Assembly: GCA_903908065.1 (NCBI GenBank) | Contig: CAIVQO010000012.1 | Coordinates: 1-52,867 of the forward strand | Length of the DNA stretch: 52,867 bases | Source: an uncultured beta proteobacterium | GTDB taxonomy: Bacteria; Pseudomonadota; Gammaproteobacteria; Burkholderiales; Rhodocyclaceae | Reading direction: 5' to 3' | Shown here: one piece after another, positions 8,494 through 17,469 of the stretch | Layout of the letters: each line of letters opens with the position of its first letter | Position numbering within the stretch: position 1 is the first letter of the stretch | The notes under the pieces: model-generated | The model's database searches: none | Told to the model about the DNA's origin: nothing | The model's input: the letters and a program-made list of their open reading frames with translations, nothing else | Position numbers and translations under genes: made by a program

Positions 8494-8804
8494 GCACAAC
8501 CGATTTTGCTCAAAACAAAGGGATTCTCGTTAAGTGCTCTTTTTCGAATTCCAACCTCAGAGTGCACATAGCCAAAGTTACCAATGTTTCAAGTCACGGA
8601 TTCTGGCTTCTGCTGGAGGCGGAAGAGTTGTTTTTACCTTTCGTCGAGTTCCCGTGGTTTCGCGATGCCGCGATAGGCAAGCTCCTGAATGTCGAACTGC
8701 CATCGCCTGGCCATCTCTACTGGCCGGATCTGGATGTCGATTTGGCGGTCGAGTCGATCCGTCACCCCGATCGCTTCCCGCTAATAAGCCGCGTTGGAGT
8801 CTGA
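8454..8804 (+). CDS. DUF2442 domain protein
   Basis: The C-terminal 80 residues match the DUF2442 pattern: VTNVSSHGFWLL, EELFLPF, FPWFRDA and LYWPDLDVDLAVESI, ending near RFPLIS. DUF2442 genes often sit beside toxin-antitoxin or DUF4160 genes and have no established biochemical role. The start is unclear. ATG 8454 overlaps higA by 40 bases and has no ribosome site, while GTG 8562 sits right before the conserved domain but also lacks one. A rare ATT at 8523 follows an AAAGGGA stretch. Low GC compared with flanking genes suggests it came with the higBA islet. Confidence 0.7.
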   Translation: MPDSAAKVAIGGVSTTDFAQNKGILVKCSFSNSNLRVHIAKVTNVSSHGFWLLLEAEELFLPFVEFPWFRDAAIGKLLNVELPSPGHLYWPDLDVDLAVESIRHPDRFPLISRVGV

Positions 8805-8840
8805 AGTTTTCAGTATGAGGTACCTAGGGGCGACCACGGC

Positions 8841-10196
8841 ATGGAATTGAGTATTTCGCTTGTGGCGGGGTTGCTGCTCGGCGGCGGTCTTGTTGCCTTC
8901 GTGCTCGTCGCGCGTTTGCGCGAGTTCAGGGATATGCTGGTCCAGCGCGACGCCGAGCTGGCTGGCTTGCGCGCGCAAGAGTCGGCGCTGGCGGTACGGT
9001 GCGCCACGCTGCAAAGCGAACTCGAGGGCGAGCGGGCCTTGTTTGCCGAACGCCAGGCGACGCTGGAGGCCGCGCGGGCGAGCTTTGCCGATGCCTTCAA
9101 GGCGCTGTCGGCGGATGCGCTGGCGAAGAACAACCAGAGCTTCCTCGAGTTGGCACGTGGTGCGCTGGAGGCGCAGCAGGCGCTGGCCAAGGGCGAGCTG
9201 GAAAAGCGCCAGCTCGCGATCGGCGAACTGGTGGCGCCGGTCAAGACTTCGCTGGAAAAGTTCGAGCTGCAGATCCAGGGCATCGAGAAGGCCCGGGTCG
9301 ATGCCTACGCCACGCTGACCGAGCAGGTGCGTTCGCTGGCCTCGGCGCAGGACCAGTTGCGCAGCGAAACCGGAAATCTGGTGAAGGCCCTGCGCGCGCC
9401 GCAGACCCGTGGCCGCTGGGGCGAATTGCAGTTGAAGCGGGTGGTTGAAATGGCGGGCATGCTCGACCACTGCGATTTCTTCGAGCAGGAAAGCACCACT
9501 ACCGAGGACGGGCGCCTGCGTCCCGACCTGATCGTCAGGCTGCCCGGCGGCAAGAACATCGTGGTTGATGCCAAGGCGCCGCTCGCGGCCTACCTGGAGG
9601 CGCTGGAGGCCGGCGACGACGAGGCCAAGCGGCGCAAGCTGGCCGACCATGCGCGCCAGGTGCGCGATCATCTGAAGAAGCTGGGGCAGAAGGCCTATTG
9701 GGAGCAGTTCCAGCCTTCGCCGGATTTCGTGGTGCTGTTCCTGCCGGGCGAGATGTTCTATTCGGCGGCCCTGGAAGCCGATCCTTCTCTGATCGAAGCC
9801 GGTGTCGATGCGCGCGTGATCCTGGCCACGCCGACCACGCTGATCGCGCTGCTGCGCGCCGTTGCCTACGGCTGGACGCAACAGGCCCTGACCGAGAACG
9901 CCGAGCGCATCAGCCTGCTTGGCCGCGAACTCTACGAACGCCTAGCGACCCTGGCCGAGCACTGGTCCAGGGTCGGCAAGAATTTGGGCGAAGCGGTGGG
10001 GGCCTACAACAAGTCGGTGGCCTCGATGGAGACCCGGGTGCTGGTGTCTGCGCGCAAGTTTCGCGAACTCAAGGCGGCCGGCGAGGACAAGGACATCGCT
10101 GACCTCACCCCGGTCGACAGCCTGCCGCGTGAACTGCAGGCCCCTGAGCTGCAAGCGCCCGATACGCCTCTTTCCAGCAGCAGGCTCACGCCATGA
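8841..10196 (+). CDS. rmuC: RmuC-family DNA recombination protein
   Basis: This 451-residue protein has the RmuC layout: an N-terminal membrane-spanning segment (LVAGLLLGGGLVAFVLVARL), a long coiled coil (about residues 30-170), then a nuclease-like core. The core is recognisable from RGRWGELQLKRVVEMAG, PDLIVRLPGGKNIVVDAKAPL and FLPGEMFYSAALE. RmuC limits inversions at short inverted repeats. The Asp/Lys in VVDAKAPL correspond to the restriction-endonuclease-like active site proposed for the family. It lies just upstream of a small membrane peptide and the AddB/AddA-like genes, forming a recombination-themed cluster. Confidence 0.93.
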   Translation: MELSISLVAGLLLGGGLVAFVLVARLREFRDMLVQRDAELAGLRAQESALAVRCATLQSELEGERALFAERQATLEAARASFADAFKALSADALAKNNQSFLELARGALEAQQALAKGELEKRQLAIGELVAPVKTSLEKFELQIQGIEKARVDAYATLTEQVRSLASAQDQLRSETGNLVKALRAPQTRGRWGELQLKRVVEMAGMLDHCDFFEQESTTTEDGRLRPDLIVRLPGGKNIVVDAKAPLAAYLEALEAGDDEAKRRKLADHARQVRDHLKKLGQKAYWEQFQPSPDFVVLFLPGEMFYSAALEADPSLIEAGVDARVILATPTTLIALLRAVAYGWTQQALTENAERISLLGRELYERLATLAEHWSRVGKNLGEAVGAYNKSVASMETRVLVSARKFRELKAAGEDKDIADLTPVDSLPRELQAPELQAPDTPLSSSRLTP

Positions 10197-10242
10197 GCCT
10201 TGCTCCCGGCAGACTCCTCCACATCGTCACGGAGGAAATGTC

Positions 10243-10365
10243 ATGTCTGCCGAAAATCGAGTCCAAGCCGCCCGTTCCCCAGCCCACGTCGCCGACGTCG
10301 CAGTATTCGTCATCACGGTCACGCTCAGTGCGCTGGGAGCACTGATCCTGCCGCTGGCAGGATGA
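10243..10365 (+). CDS. 40-residue single-pass membrane peptide
   Basis: An ATG at 10243 with GGAGG at 10231-10235 opens a 40-residue frame ending at a TGA four bases before the next gene. The N-terminal half is polar (MSAENRVQAARSPAHVADV) and the C-terminal half is one hydrophobic helix (VAVFVITVTLSALGALILPL). I recognise no family. The good ribosome site, the fit between rmuC and the AddB-like gene, and a plausible membrane helix support real translation, but coding status is not proven. Confidence 0.5.
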   Translation: MSAENRVQAARSPAHVADVAVFVITVTLSALGALILPLAG

Positions 10366-10369
10366 ACGC

Positions 10370-13099
10370 ATGATCCGTCCCGAGCTTCCCGTCCTCGCGC
10401 TTTCGGCCTTGCCCGGCGGTCCCGATCCCGTCGTGCTCTGCGCCACTGCCCGCCTGGCGCAAGACCTGCGACGGGCCCATGGCGAACTGCAGGCGGGGCA
10501 GGGCAAATCGACCTGGCGTGCCTTGCAGAGTTCGACGCCGGCCCTGTGGCTCGATGCCCTGGTTTCGCGCGCCCTGCTGCGCGGCGAGATTCCCTCCGAC
10601 GCGATGAGCGGCAGCTTCCTCGGCCGGGTCCAGGAGTCCAAGGTTTGGGAGCAGGCCATCGCGCGCGATGCCGGTGCCGCTGCCGATCTGTTCGACCGTG
10701 AGGGCATGGCGCTGGCAGCGATGGAGGCGGCCAGCCTGCAGGCCGCCTGGCGCATCGAGGTTCCCGAGGCACTCGGCAATGCCGAGTATCAGGCCTGGTC
10801 GCGCTGGCGGGCCGATGTCTCACGGGTGTGCCGCGAGAATGGCTGGCGCGGCCTGGACGAGATCCTTGCCTGGCGCGTGGCCTGCATCGAGCGGGGCATC
10901 GGCGGCCTGCCCTCGCGCATCGGGCTGGCGGGCTTCCTCCTGCCCGATCCGGTGATCTCGCGCCTCCTGCTGGTGCTGGAAGCCCGTGGCGTCGAGTTGT
11001 TCCATGTCGATTTTTCGCATCCTGCCGCCGTGGCGCCGCGCGGCGTGGAACTGGCCGATGCCGAGGCGGAATGTGCGGTGGCGGCGGCCTGGGCGGCGCA
11101 GCGGTTGGCGGCGGCGGGCGATGGCCTTTGTCGCTTGCGCATTGCCGTCGCCGATTTGCCGGCACGCCGCCGCCTGCTCGATTCCGCACTGCATTCAGCA
11201 TTGCATGCCGATGTGGTTGGTGCCGGCTGGGCGGCGCTCGAACGTGAACATGAATTCCTGGCTGGCTCGCCGCTGGCGGAGCAGCCGCTGGTGGCCACGG
11301 CGCTTGCGTTGCTGCAGGTGTTTGCCAGCCCGCGCCGGCTGGCGCTGGCGGAGGTCGGGGTGCTGTTGTGCGCGCCGGGCTGGTCGGCCGACCTCGAGGA
11401 ATGCGATGCACGTGCCCGCATCGAGGCCGGCCTGCGCCGCCTGCTGCCGCCGGAAACCAGCCTGGACCTGCTGCGCGCGGCCATCGGACGCGTGCTGCTG
11501 CGCCAGCCGGGTTTGCAGGCGCCGCAACTGCTGGGTCATCTCGAACTGCTGGGCGAGGCTGTGCGCGCCGCCACCCGACGCCAGTTGCCTTCGGCCTGGG
11601 CCGCGACCTTTGCCGGCCTGCTCGATGCCTTGGGCTGGCCCGGGCAACGCCCCGTGTCGGGGCCCGAGGCGGCGCTCGTGGCGGCCTTGCACGAACAGAT
11701 CGCGGGCCTGGACAAACTCGATGCCATCCTCGGGCGCATCGATCGCGGCGATGCGCTGCGCCAGTTGCGTCGCCAATGCCGCGAGCTTCCCTTTGCTGCC
11801 CCAAGGCGCAGTCCGCCACGGATCGAGATCTGCAGCCTCGATGACGCGCTGGCCGGTGCGGTGGATGGGCTCTGGGTGATGGGCCTGAACGAGGGCGAGT
11901 GGCCGCCGGCACCGCGACCGAACCCCTTGCTGCCCGCCGAAATCCAGCGCCGCGCCGGCGTGCCCGTCGCACGTGCCGATAGTTTGTCCGCCGCCGCGCG
12001 CGAAGCGCAAGCATTGTGGTGTGTTAGCGCACGCGAAGTCATGCTGTCGTGGTCGCACCAGCAGGGCGAGAAGGCGCTGCGGCCGAGCCCGCTGCTGGAG
12101 GGCGTGGCCTCTGCCCCGGCGCCGGTGCAGGGGGTGCGGTTACCGCTGCCGGCCGTGCTGGAGCAGGTAGACGACGCGCGCGCGCCGCCGGTCGGCGAGC
12201 ACGAGGAAATCCATGGCGGCACTGGCCTGCTGGCGGCCCAGGCCGCCTGTCCGGCCTGGGCCTTCCATCGCTATCGGCTCGGCGCCGCCGTGTTGCCAGC
12301 GCCGACTTTCGGCCTCGACGCCCTGGTGCGCGGCTCCTTGCTGCATGCCGTGCTGGAGGCGTTCTGGCGTGGACGCGGTCTGGCCGACCTGCATGCGATG
12401 GACGACGCGATGCGCGACGCCGAAATGGCCCGCGTGGTCGAGTTGGCCTTGAAGGCGCATGACCGGCAGGCCATCGTGCCCCTGCCGCCGAGGTTGCGCG
12501 GGCTGGAGAGCGAGCGCCTGAAGGAGTTGCTGACGGTCTGGCTCGAGTTGGAGGCGCAGCGCAGCGATTTCCGCGTGCTGGCCTGCGAGGAACGCCATAG
12601 CCTGCTGATCGAAGGCCTGCCGGTGAATGTGGTGGTGGATCGCGTCGATCAGTTTGCCGATGGCCGCCTGGCGATCATCGATTACAAGAGCGGCCGTTCG
12701 GATCGCAGCCGGTCCTGGGCCGAGTCGCGCATCCTCGAGCCGCAACTGCCGATCTATTCCGCGCTGGCCTTTCCCGACCGTGCCGTGGCGGCGGTGGCGC
12801 TGGCGCGCGTGACGCGCGAGGCACCGGCGTTTTTGGGCGTCGCCGAAAACGACGGCCTGCTGCCGGAGGTGAAGGCGCTGGACGCGCAACGCCGTCGCTT
12901 CGATGCCGAAAATTTCCCCGACTGGGAAGCCTTGCGCGCCTGCTGGGCCAGCCGCCTGCGCGAGATCGCACGCGAAGTGAAGGAGGGCGTTGCTGCCGTG
13001 GTGTTCGAGGACGACAAGGCGCTTGCGTACTGCGAGGTCTTGCCCTTGTTGCGCCTCGCCGAACGACAGATGTTGCTCGACCGGGAGGGCGCGGCATGA
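10370..13099 (+). CDS. AddB-like PD-(D/E)XK nuclease, probable DNA repair protein
   Basis: This 909-residue protein resembles the betaproteobacterial AddB-like partner of a UvrD-type helicase. The C-terminal RecB-family nuclease domain shows RGSLLHAVLEAFW, then the catalytic VVDRVDQF...LAIIDYKSGR (about residues 753-774). The N-terminal part resembles an inactive helicase scaffold, and no Walker A motif is evident. AddB proteins of Bacillus carry four Cys binding an Fe-S cluster. Here only CPAWAF and a C-terminal YCEVLPLL are seen, so the cluster may be absent. Its end overlaps the next gene by ATGA, so the pair should be coupled and form a heterodimer for double-strand-break end processing. 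Confidence 0.85.
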   Translation: MIRPELPVLALSALPGGPDPVVLCATARLAQDLRRAHGELQAGQGKSTWRALQSSTPALWLDALVSRALLRGEIPSDAMSGSFLGRVQESKVWEQAIARDAGAAADLFDREGMALAAMEAASLQAAWRIEVPEALGNAEYQAWSRWRADVSRVCRENGWRGLDEILAWRVACIERGIGGLPSRIGLAGFLLPDPVISRLLLVLEARGVELFHVDFSHPAAVAPRGVELADAEAECAVAAAWAAQRLAAAGDGLCRLRIAVADLPARRRLLDSALHSALHADVVGAGWAALEREHEFLAGSPLAEQPLVATALALLQVFASPRRLALAEVGVLLCAPGWSADLEECDARARIEAGLRRLLPPETSLDLLRAAIGRVLLRQPGLQAPQLLGHLELLGEAVRAATRRQLPSAWAATFAGLLDALGWPGQRPVSGPEAALVAALHEQIAGLDKLDAILGRIDRGDALRQLRRQCRELPFAAPRRSPPRIEICSLDDALAGAVDGLWVMGLNEGEWPPAPRPNPLLPAEIQRRAGVPVARADSLSAAAREAQALWCVSAREVMLSWSHQQGEKALRPSPLLEGVASAPAPVQGVRLPLPAVLEQVDDARAPPVGEHEEIHGGTGLLAAQAACPAWAFHRYRLGAAVLPAPTFGLDALVRGSLLHAVLEAFWRGRGLADLHAMDDAMRDAEMARVVELALKAHDRQAIVPLPPRLRGLESERLKELLTVWLELEAQRSDFRVLACEERHSLLIEGLPVNVVVDRVDQFADGRLAIIDYKSGRSDRSRSWAESRILEPQLPIYSALAFPDRAVAAVALARVTREAPAFLGVAENDGLLPEVKALDAQRRRFDAENFPDWEALRACWASRLREIAREVKEGVAAVVFEDDKALAYCEVLPLLRLAERQMLLDREGAA

Positions 13100-16000
13100 G
13101 CGACCTGCTGCGCGAAGACGAGGACAACCGGCGTCGGGCGCTGGAACTGGAATCCTTTATCGTCGAGGCGCCCGCCGGTGCCGGCAAGACCGAGCTCCTG
13201 ACGCAGCGCTACCTGCGCCTGCTGGCGATAGCCGAAGAGCCCGAGGAGATCGTCGCGATCACCTTCACCAACAAGGCGGCGGGCGAAATGCGCAGCCGCA
13301 TCGCCGAAAGCCTGGCGCGTGCGCGTAGCGGCGTGCCGCCCGAGGCGGCGCACAAGCGCGTGACCTTCGATCTGGCCCGTGCCGCGCTGGCGCGTTCGGC
13401 GCAGCGCGACTGGGCCATCGAGCAGCAGCCGGGGCGTTTGCGCCTGACCACTATCGATGCCCTGTGCGCCGGCCTGGCGCGGCAGATGCCGTTGCTGTCC
13501 CGCTTTGGTGCCCAGCCGGCGACGGTGGAGGATGCCGGTCGCCACTATCGCGAGGCGGCACGGCGCGCCCTCGATCATCTCGATGACGCCGAGGCCGACG
13601 CCAGCCACGTCGACGCGGTGGCGGCGACCCTGGCCTGGATGGACAACGATGCAGCACGTCTGATCGACTTGCTCGCCGCCATGCTGGCACGGCGCGAACA
13701 ATGGCGCCCGATTGCGGAACTCGACGATCCGCAATCCGCCATCGGCGCGGCCCTGGACGAACTGCTGGCCGAGGAACTGGCGCAGGTCGAAGCCGTGCTC
13801 GGCGCCGACTGGCAGGCGCAGTGGATGCCGCTGGCACGGTTTGCCGCCGGGCAATTGGGTGATGGCATCTTGATCGACTGGTCGCGGCCTTTGCTGGCCG
13901 AGATCGACCACCTGCCGCGCTGGCGTGCGCTGGCGGCTTTCCTGCTGACCCAGGACGACACCCTGCGCAAGACCGTCAACGTCAAGAACGGCTTCCCGGC
14001 CGGCAAGGAATTCAAGGCGCAGAAGGACGCGATGCTCGCCGCCCTGGCCGAGATCGGCGAGGCCGAAGTCGCGGCCCTGGTTCGCCTGCGCCAGCTTCCC
14101 ACGCCGGGCAAGGAGGGTGATGGGGGCGACAACATCGTGCGCGCACTGACGCGCCTGATGAAGCTGGCGGCCGCCGAGTTGTGGCTGGTGTTCCGCGAGG
14201 CGGGCGAAGTCGATTTCGGCGAACTGGCAACCCGTGCCATCGATGCGCTGGGTGACGACATGGATCCCTCGGAACTGGGACTACTCCTCGACTGGCGCAT
14301 CCGTCACCTGCTGGTCGATGAATTCCAGGACACCAGCCCTACCCAGATCCGGCTGCTGGAGCGCCTCACCGCCGGCTGGAGCGCGGACGATGGCCGCACG
14401 CTGTTTTGTGTGGGCGATCCGATGCAATCGATCTATCGCTTCCGCAAGGCAGAGGTGGGCCTCTTCCTGCGTGCCAAGGCCCACGGCATCGGCAACCTTT
14501 CACTGACATCGCTGCGCCTGTCGCGCAACAACCGCGCGTGTGCGCCGGTGGTCAATTGGATCAATGCCGGCTTCCCGGCCTTGTTCCCGGCGCTGGACGA
14601 ACCCCTGCGCGGCGAGATCGCCTATCGACCCTTTGTCGCCACCCGCGCCGATCTGCCTGCTGCGGGTGTCACGGTCCATGCGCTGGTGGCGGCGAAGGGC
14701 GACGGCGACGCCGCAGCGCGCATCGAGGCCGCGCGCATGCTGGACATCATCGAGGCCGAATGGCAGGCCGATCCGCAGCGACGCATCGCTGTCCTGGTGC
14801 GGGCGCGCGACCACCTCTCGGCGCTGGTGGCAGCGATCCGCCGCGAGTTTCCGGACTGGCGCTTCACGGCAGTGGAGATCGAGCCGCTGGCGGGCCGCCA
14901 GGTGGTGCAGGATCTGATTTCGCTGACGCGCGCCCTGCATCATCGCGGCGATCGGCTGCACTGGCTGGCGATCCTGCGCGCGCCGTGGTGCGGCCTGCGC
15001 CTGGCCGACCTGCATGCTCTGGCCGGCGACGATCATGAGGCGACGATACCGGCCCTGCTCGAGGACGAGGAACGCATCGCCCGGCTGTCCGCCGATGGGC
15101 GGCAGCGGGCCCTGCACCTGCGCACGGTGATGCGCGAAGCATTGGCCGGGCAGGGACGTCAGTCGCGCCGGCGCTGGGTCGAGGACGCCTGGAAAAAACT
15201 GGGTGGTCGGTCCTGCCAGGTCCTGCCCTCAGGCGCTCCGGATGCGTCGGCCCTGGCGGATGCAGAGGCCTATTTCAAGCGCCTCGATGAACTCGACGCT
15301 GCGCGCCGCTTCAGCCTCGACAGTTTCGAGGAGGACATGGCACGCCTCTTCGCGGCGCCCGATGCCGGGGCCGACGGGCGCCTGCAACTGATGACCATCC
15401 ACAAGGCCAAGGGTCTGGAATTCGATACCGTGATCCTGCCCGGCCTGCACCGCTCGTCGCCCGTTCCCGAGCCGCCGCTGCTGGCCTGGGACAGCTTTCC
15501 GCTGGCCGACGGCGAACGGCTCGTGGTGGCGCCGATGAACCGCCGTCGTCGCAGGGACGAGCCAACGACGCATGACTTCCTGCAGGCCATGGAGCGCGAG
15601 CGTGCCGGCAACGAGGCGGCACGCGTACTGTATGTGGCCGTCACGCGCGCCGAGCGGCAGTTGCACCTGCTGGGCGTCGCCACCCGCAAGGAAGATGGCA
15701 GCCTGGCGACGCCGGCGGCGAACTCTCTGTTGGCCAGGCTGTGGCCCGTGGTCGAAGGAGACTTCGCGGCCGTCAATGCGAGCGACTTTGCGCCCCGGGA
15801 AAACGCTGAGGGCCTGGCAGCCTACTTCGTGCCACCTTTCCTGCGCCAGGCGACGCCGGCCATTCCCCCGGCCTGGAAGGCGCCACAAGGGCTCTCGGGC
15901 GCCGAGGCGGTGCGTGAGGAAACGGTCAATGCACTGGCAGCCGACATTGGCAGCTTGGTTCACGCCTTGCTCGAAATGACCGCCGGCGAACCCGAGGACT

Positions 16001-16458
16001 GGTCGCCGGCGGCGATTCCGGCGCGCGAAGCGGGATTTGCGCGCTGGCTTGCCGGACGCGGCTGGGGTGAGGCTGACGCCCGAGCCGGCGCTTGCAAGGC
16101 AGCGCGCATCCTCGCCACGACGCTGGCCAGCGCCGATGGTCAATGGGTGTTGCGCCCGCGTGAGGAGGCCGGCGCCGAACTGGCGATCGCGAAAGTGGCC
16201 GGGGCCGCGCAGGGTGCCGGTGCGCGGGTGGAAACCCGCGTGGTCGACCGCAGCTTCGTCGAAGACGGCGTGCGCTGGATCATCGACTACAAGACGGCGG
16301 ATCTCGGTCCCGAGGCCGATGCGGCGCGCCTGGCGGTCCATGCCGAACGCCATCGTCGCCAGCTCGAAAATTACGCGGCATTGTTTGCCGGCGAAGGCCG
16401 CCCACTGCGGCTTGCGGTATTTTTTGCGGCGCATGGCATCCTGAGCACTCTGGAATAG
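13096..16458 (+). CDS. AddA-like UvrD/REP helicase-nuclease
   Basis: This 1120-residue superfamily 1 helicase has Walker A APAGAGKTELL (about residues 20-30), motif Ia ITFTNKAAGEMRSRI, motif II LLVDEFQDTSPTQ, motif III VGDPMQSIYRFRKAEV, motif V MTIHKAKGLEFDTVILPGL and motif VI YVAVTRAERQLHLLG. A C-terminal RecB-type nuclease motif (GVRWIIDYKTADL) follows, giving the AddA arrangement. With the upstream AddB-like protein it probably unwinds and resects broken DNA ends for RecA-dependent repair. Both proteins carry a nuclease motif, as in AddAB rather than RecBCD. Confidence 0.92.
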   Translation: MSDLLREDEDNRRRALELESFIVEAPAGAGKTELLTQRYLRLLAIAEEPEEIVAITFTNKAAGEMRSRIAESLARARSGVPPEAAHKRVTFDLARAALARSAQRDWAIEQQPGRLRLTTIDALCAGLARQMPLLSRFGAQPATVEDAGRHYREAARRALDHLDDAEADASHVDAVAATLAWMDNDAARLIDLLAAMLARREQWRPIAELDDPQSAIGAALDELLAEELAQVEAVLGADWQAQWMPLARFAAGQLGDGILIDWSRPLLAEIDHLPRWRALAAFLLTQDDTLRKTVNVKNGFPAGKEFKAQKDAMLAALAEIGEAEVAALVRLRQLPTPGKEGDGGDNIVRALTRLMKLAAAELWLVFREAGEVDFGELATRAIDALGDDMDPSELGLLLDWRIRHLLVDEFQDTSPTQIRLLERLTAGWSADDGRTLFCVGDPMQSIYRFRKAEVGLFLRAKAHGIGNLSLTSLRLSRNNRACAPVVNWINAGFPALFPALDEPLRGEIAYRPFVATRADLPAAGVTVHALVAAKGDGDAAARIEAARMLDIIEAEWQADPQRRIAVLVRARDHLSALVAAIRREFPDWRFTAVEIEPLAGRQVVQDLISLTRALHHRGDRLHWLAILRAPWCGLRLADLHALAGDDHEATIPALLEDEERIARLSADGRQRALHLRTVMREALAGQGRQSRRRWVEDAWKKLGGRSCQVLPSGAPDASALADAEAYFKRLDELDAARRFSLDSFEEDMARLFAAPDAGADGRLQLMTIHKAKGLEFDTVILPGLHRSSPVPEPPLLAWDSFPLADGERLVVAPMNRRRRRDEPTTHDFLQAMERERAGNEAARVLYVAVTRAERQLHLLGVATRKEDGSLATPAANSLLARLWPVVEGDFAAVNASDFAPRENAEGLAAYFVPPFLRQATPAIPPAWKAPQGLSGAEAVREETVNALAADIGSLVHALLEMTAGEPEDWSPAAIPAREAGFARWLAGRGWGEADARAGACKAARILATTLASADGQWVLRPREEAGAELAIAKVAGAAQGAGARVETRVVDRSFVEDGVRWIIDYKTADLGPEADAARLAVHAERHRRQLENYAALFAGEGRPLRLAVFFAAHGILSTLE

Positions 16459-16493
16459 AATGAAATCCTTCGCATGGTTTTTCGGGGAACATC

Positions 16494-17426
16494 ATGACCG
16501 ACAAGAAATACCGTCTGGTGACGCGCAGCGATTTCGACGGCCTGGCCTGCGCGGTGCTGCTCAATGAACTGGGCATGATCGACGAGATCAAGTTCGTCCA
16601 TCCCAAGGACATGCAGGACGGCAAGGTCGAGATTTCCGAGCATGACATCACCACCAACCTGCCTTACGTTCCCGGCGTCTACCTCGCGTTCGATCACCAC
16701 GTTTCCGAGACCTTCCGCAGCCCCGGCGAGCGCCCCAACCACATCATCTATCCCGACGCGCCGTCGGCGGCGCGGGTGGTCTACGAGCATTTCGGCGGCA
16801 AGAGCCGCTTCGCTCCCTCGCTGACTGAGATGATGCTGGCGGTGGACAAGAGCGATTCGGCCAATTTCACGCGTCAGGAAATCCTCGACCCCAAGGACTG
16901 GGTGCTGCTCAACTACCTGATGGATTCGCGCACCGGTCTTGGCCGCTTCCGCGAATTCCGTGTCAGCAACTACCAGTTGATGATGGACCTGATCTCCTAC
17001 TGCCGCACCCACGGCATCGACGACATCCTGGCCCTGCCGGATGTCAAGGAGCGGGTTGACCTCTACTTCGACCACGCCGAGAAGGCCAAGGAGCAGATTC
17101 GCCGCTGCACCACCGTGTACAAGAACCTCGCCGTGCTCGACCTGCGCGAAGAGGAAATCATCTACGCTACCAACCGCTTCATGATCTACGCGCTGTTCCC
17201 CGAGACCAACATCTCGATCCACGTGCTGTGGGGCGTGCAGAAGCAGAACACGGTATTCGCTACCGGCAAGTCCATCGTCAACCGCACCTCGAACACCAAC
17301 ATCGGCGAGCTGATGTTGTTCTACGGCGGTGGCGGCCACGAGAACGCCGGCACCTGTCAGATCGAAAATGAAAAAGCCGGCTCGGTGCTGCAGAAGCTGA
17401 TCGCGACCATCAATTTGGACGGCTGA
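16494..17426 (+). CDS. DHH-family phosphoesterase (exopolyphosphatase-like)
   Basis: This 310-residue protein contains the DHH-family metal motifs: VTRSDFDGLACAVLL near the N-terminus, AFDHHVSET (the DHH motif, about residue 65), and a C-terminal DHHA1-like GGGGHENAGTC. Relatives cleave phosphodiester or phosphoanhydride bonds and are often annotated as exopolyphosphatases or oligoribonucleases. A CGGGGA ribosome-site-like sequence lies eight bases before the ATG. It follows the AddA-like gene by 35 bp on the same strand. The true substrate is not evident. Confidence 0.85.
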   Translation: MTDKKYRLVTRSDFDGLACAVLLNELGMIDEIKFVHPKDMQDGKVEISEHDITTNLPYVPGVYLAFDHHVSETFRSPGERPNHIIYPDAPSAARVVYEHFGGKSRFAPSLTEMMLAVDKSDSANFTRQEILDPKDWVLLNYLMDSRTGLGRFREFRVSNYQLMMDLISYCRTHGIDDILALPDVKERVDLYFDHAEKAKEQIRRCTTVYKNLAVLDLREEEIIYATNRFMIYALFPETNISIHVLWGVQKQNTVFATGKSIVNRTSNTNIGELMLFYGGGGHENAGTCQIENEKAGSVLQKLIATINLDG

Positions 17427-17469
17427 CGCTCCGCCTTTTGCGGGCACTGCGGCGGCCCTCGTATCCGCC

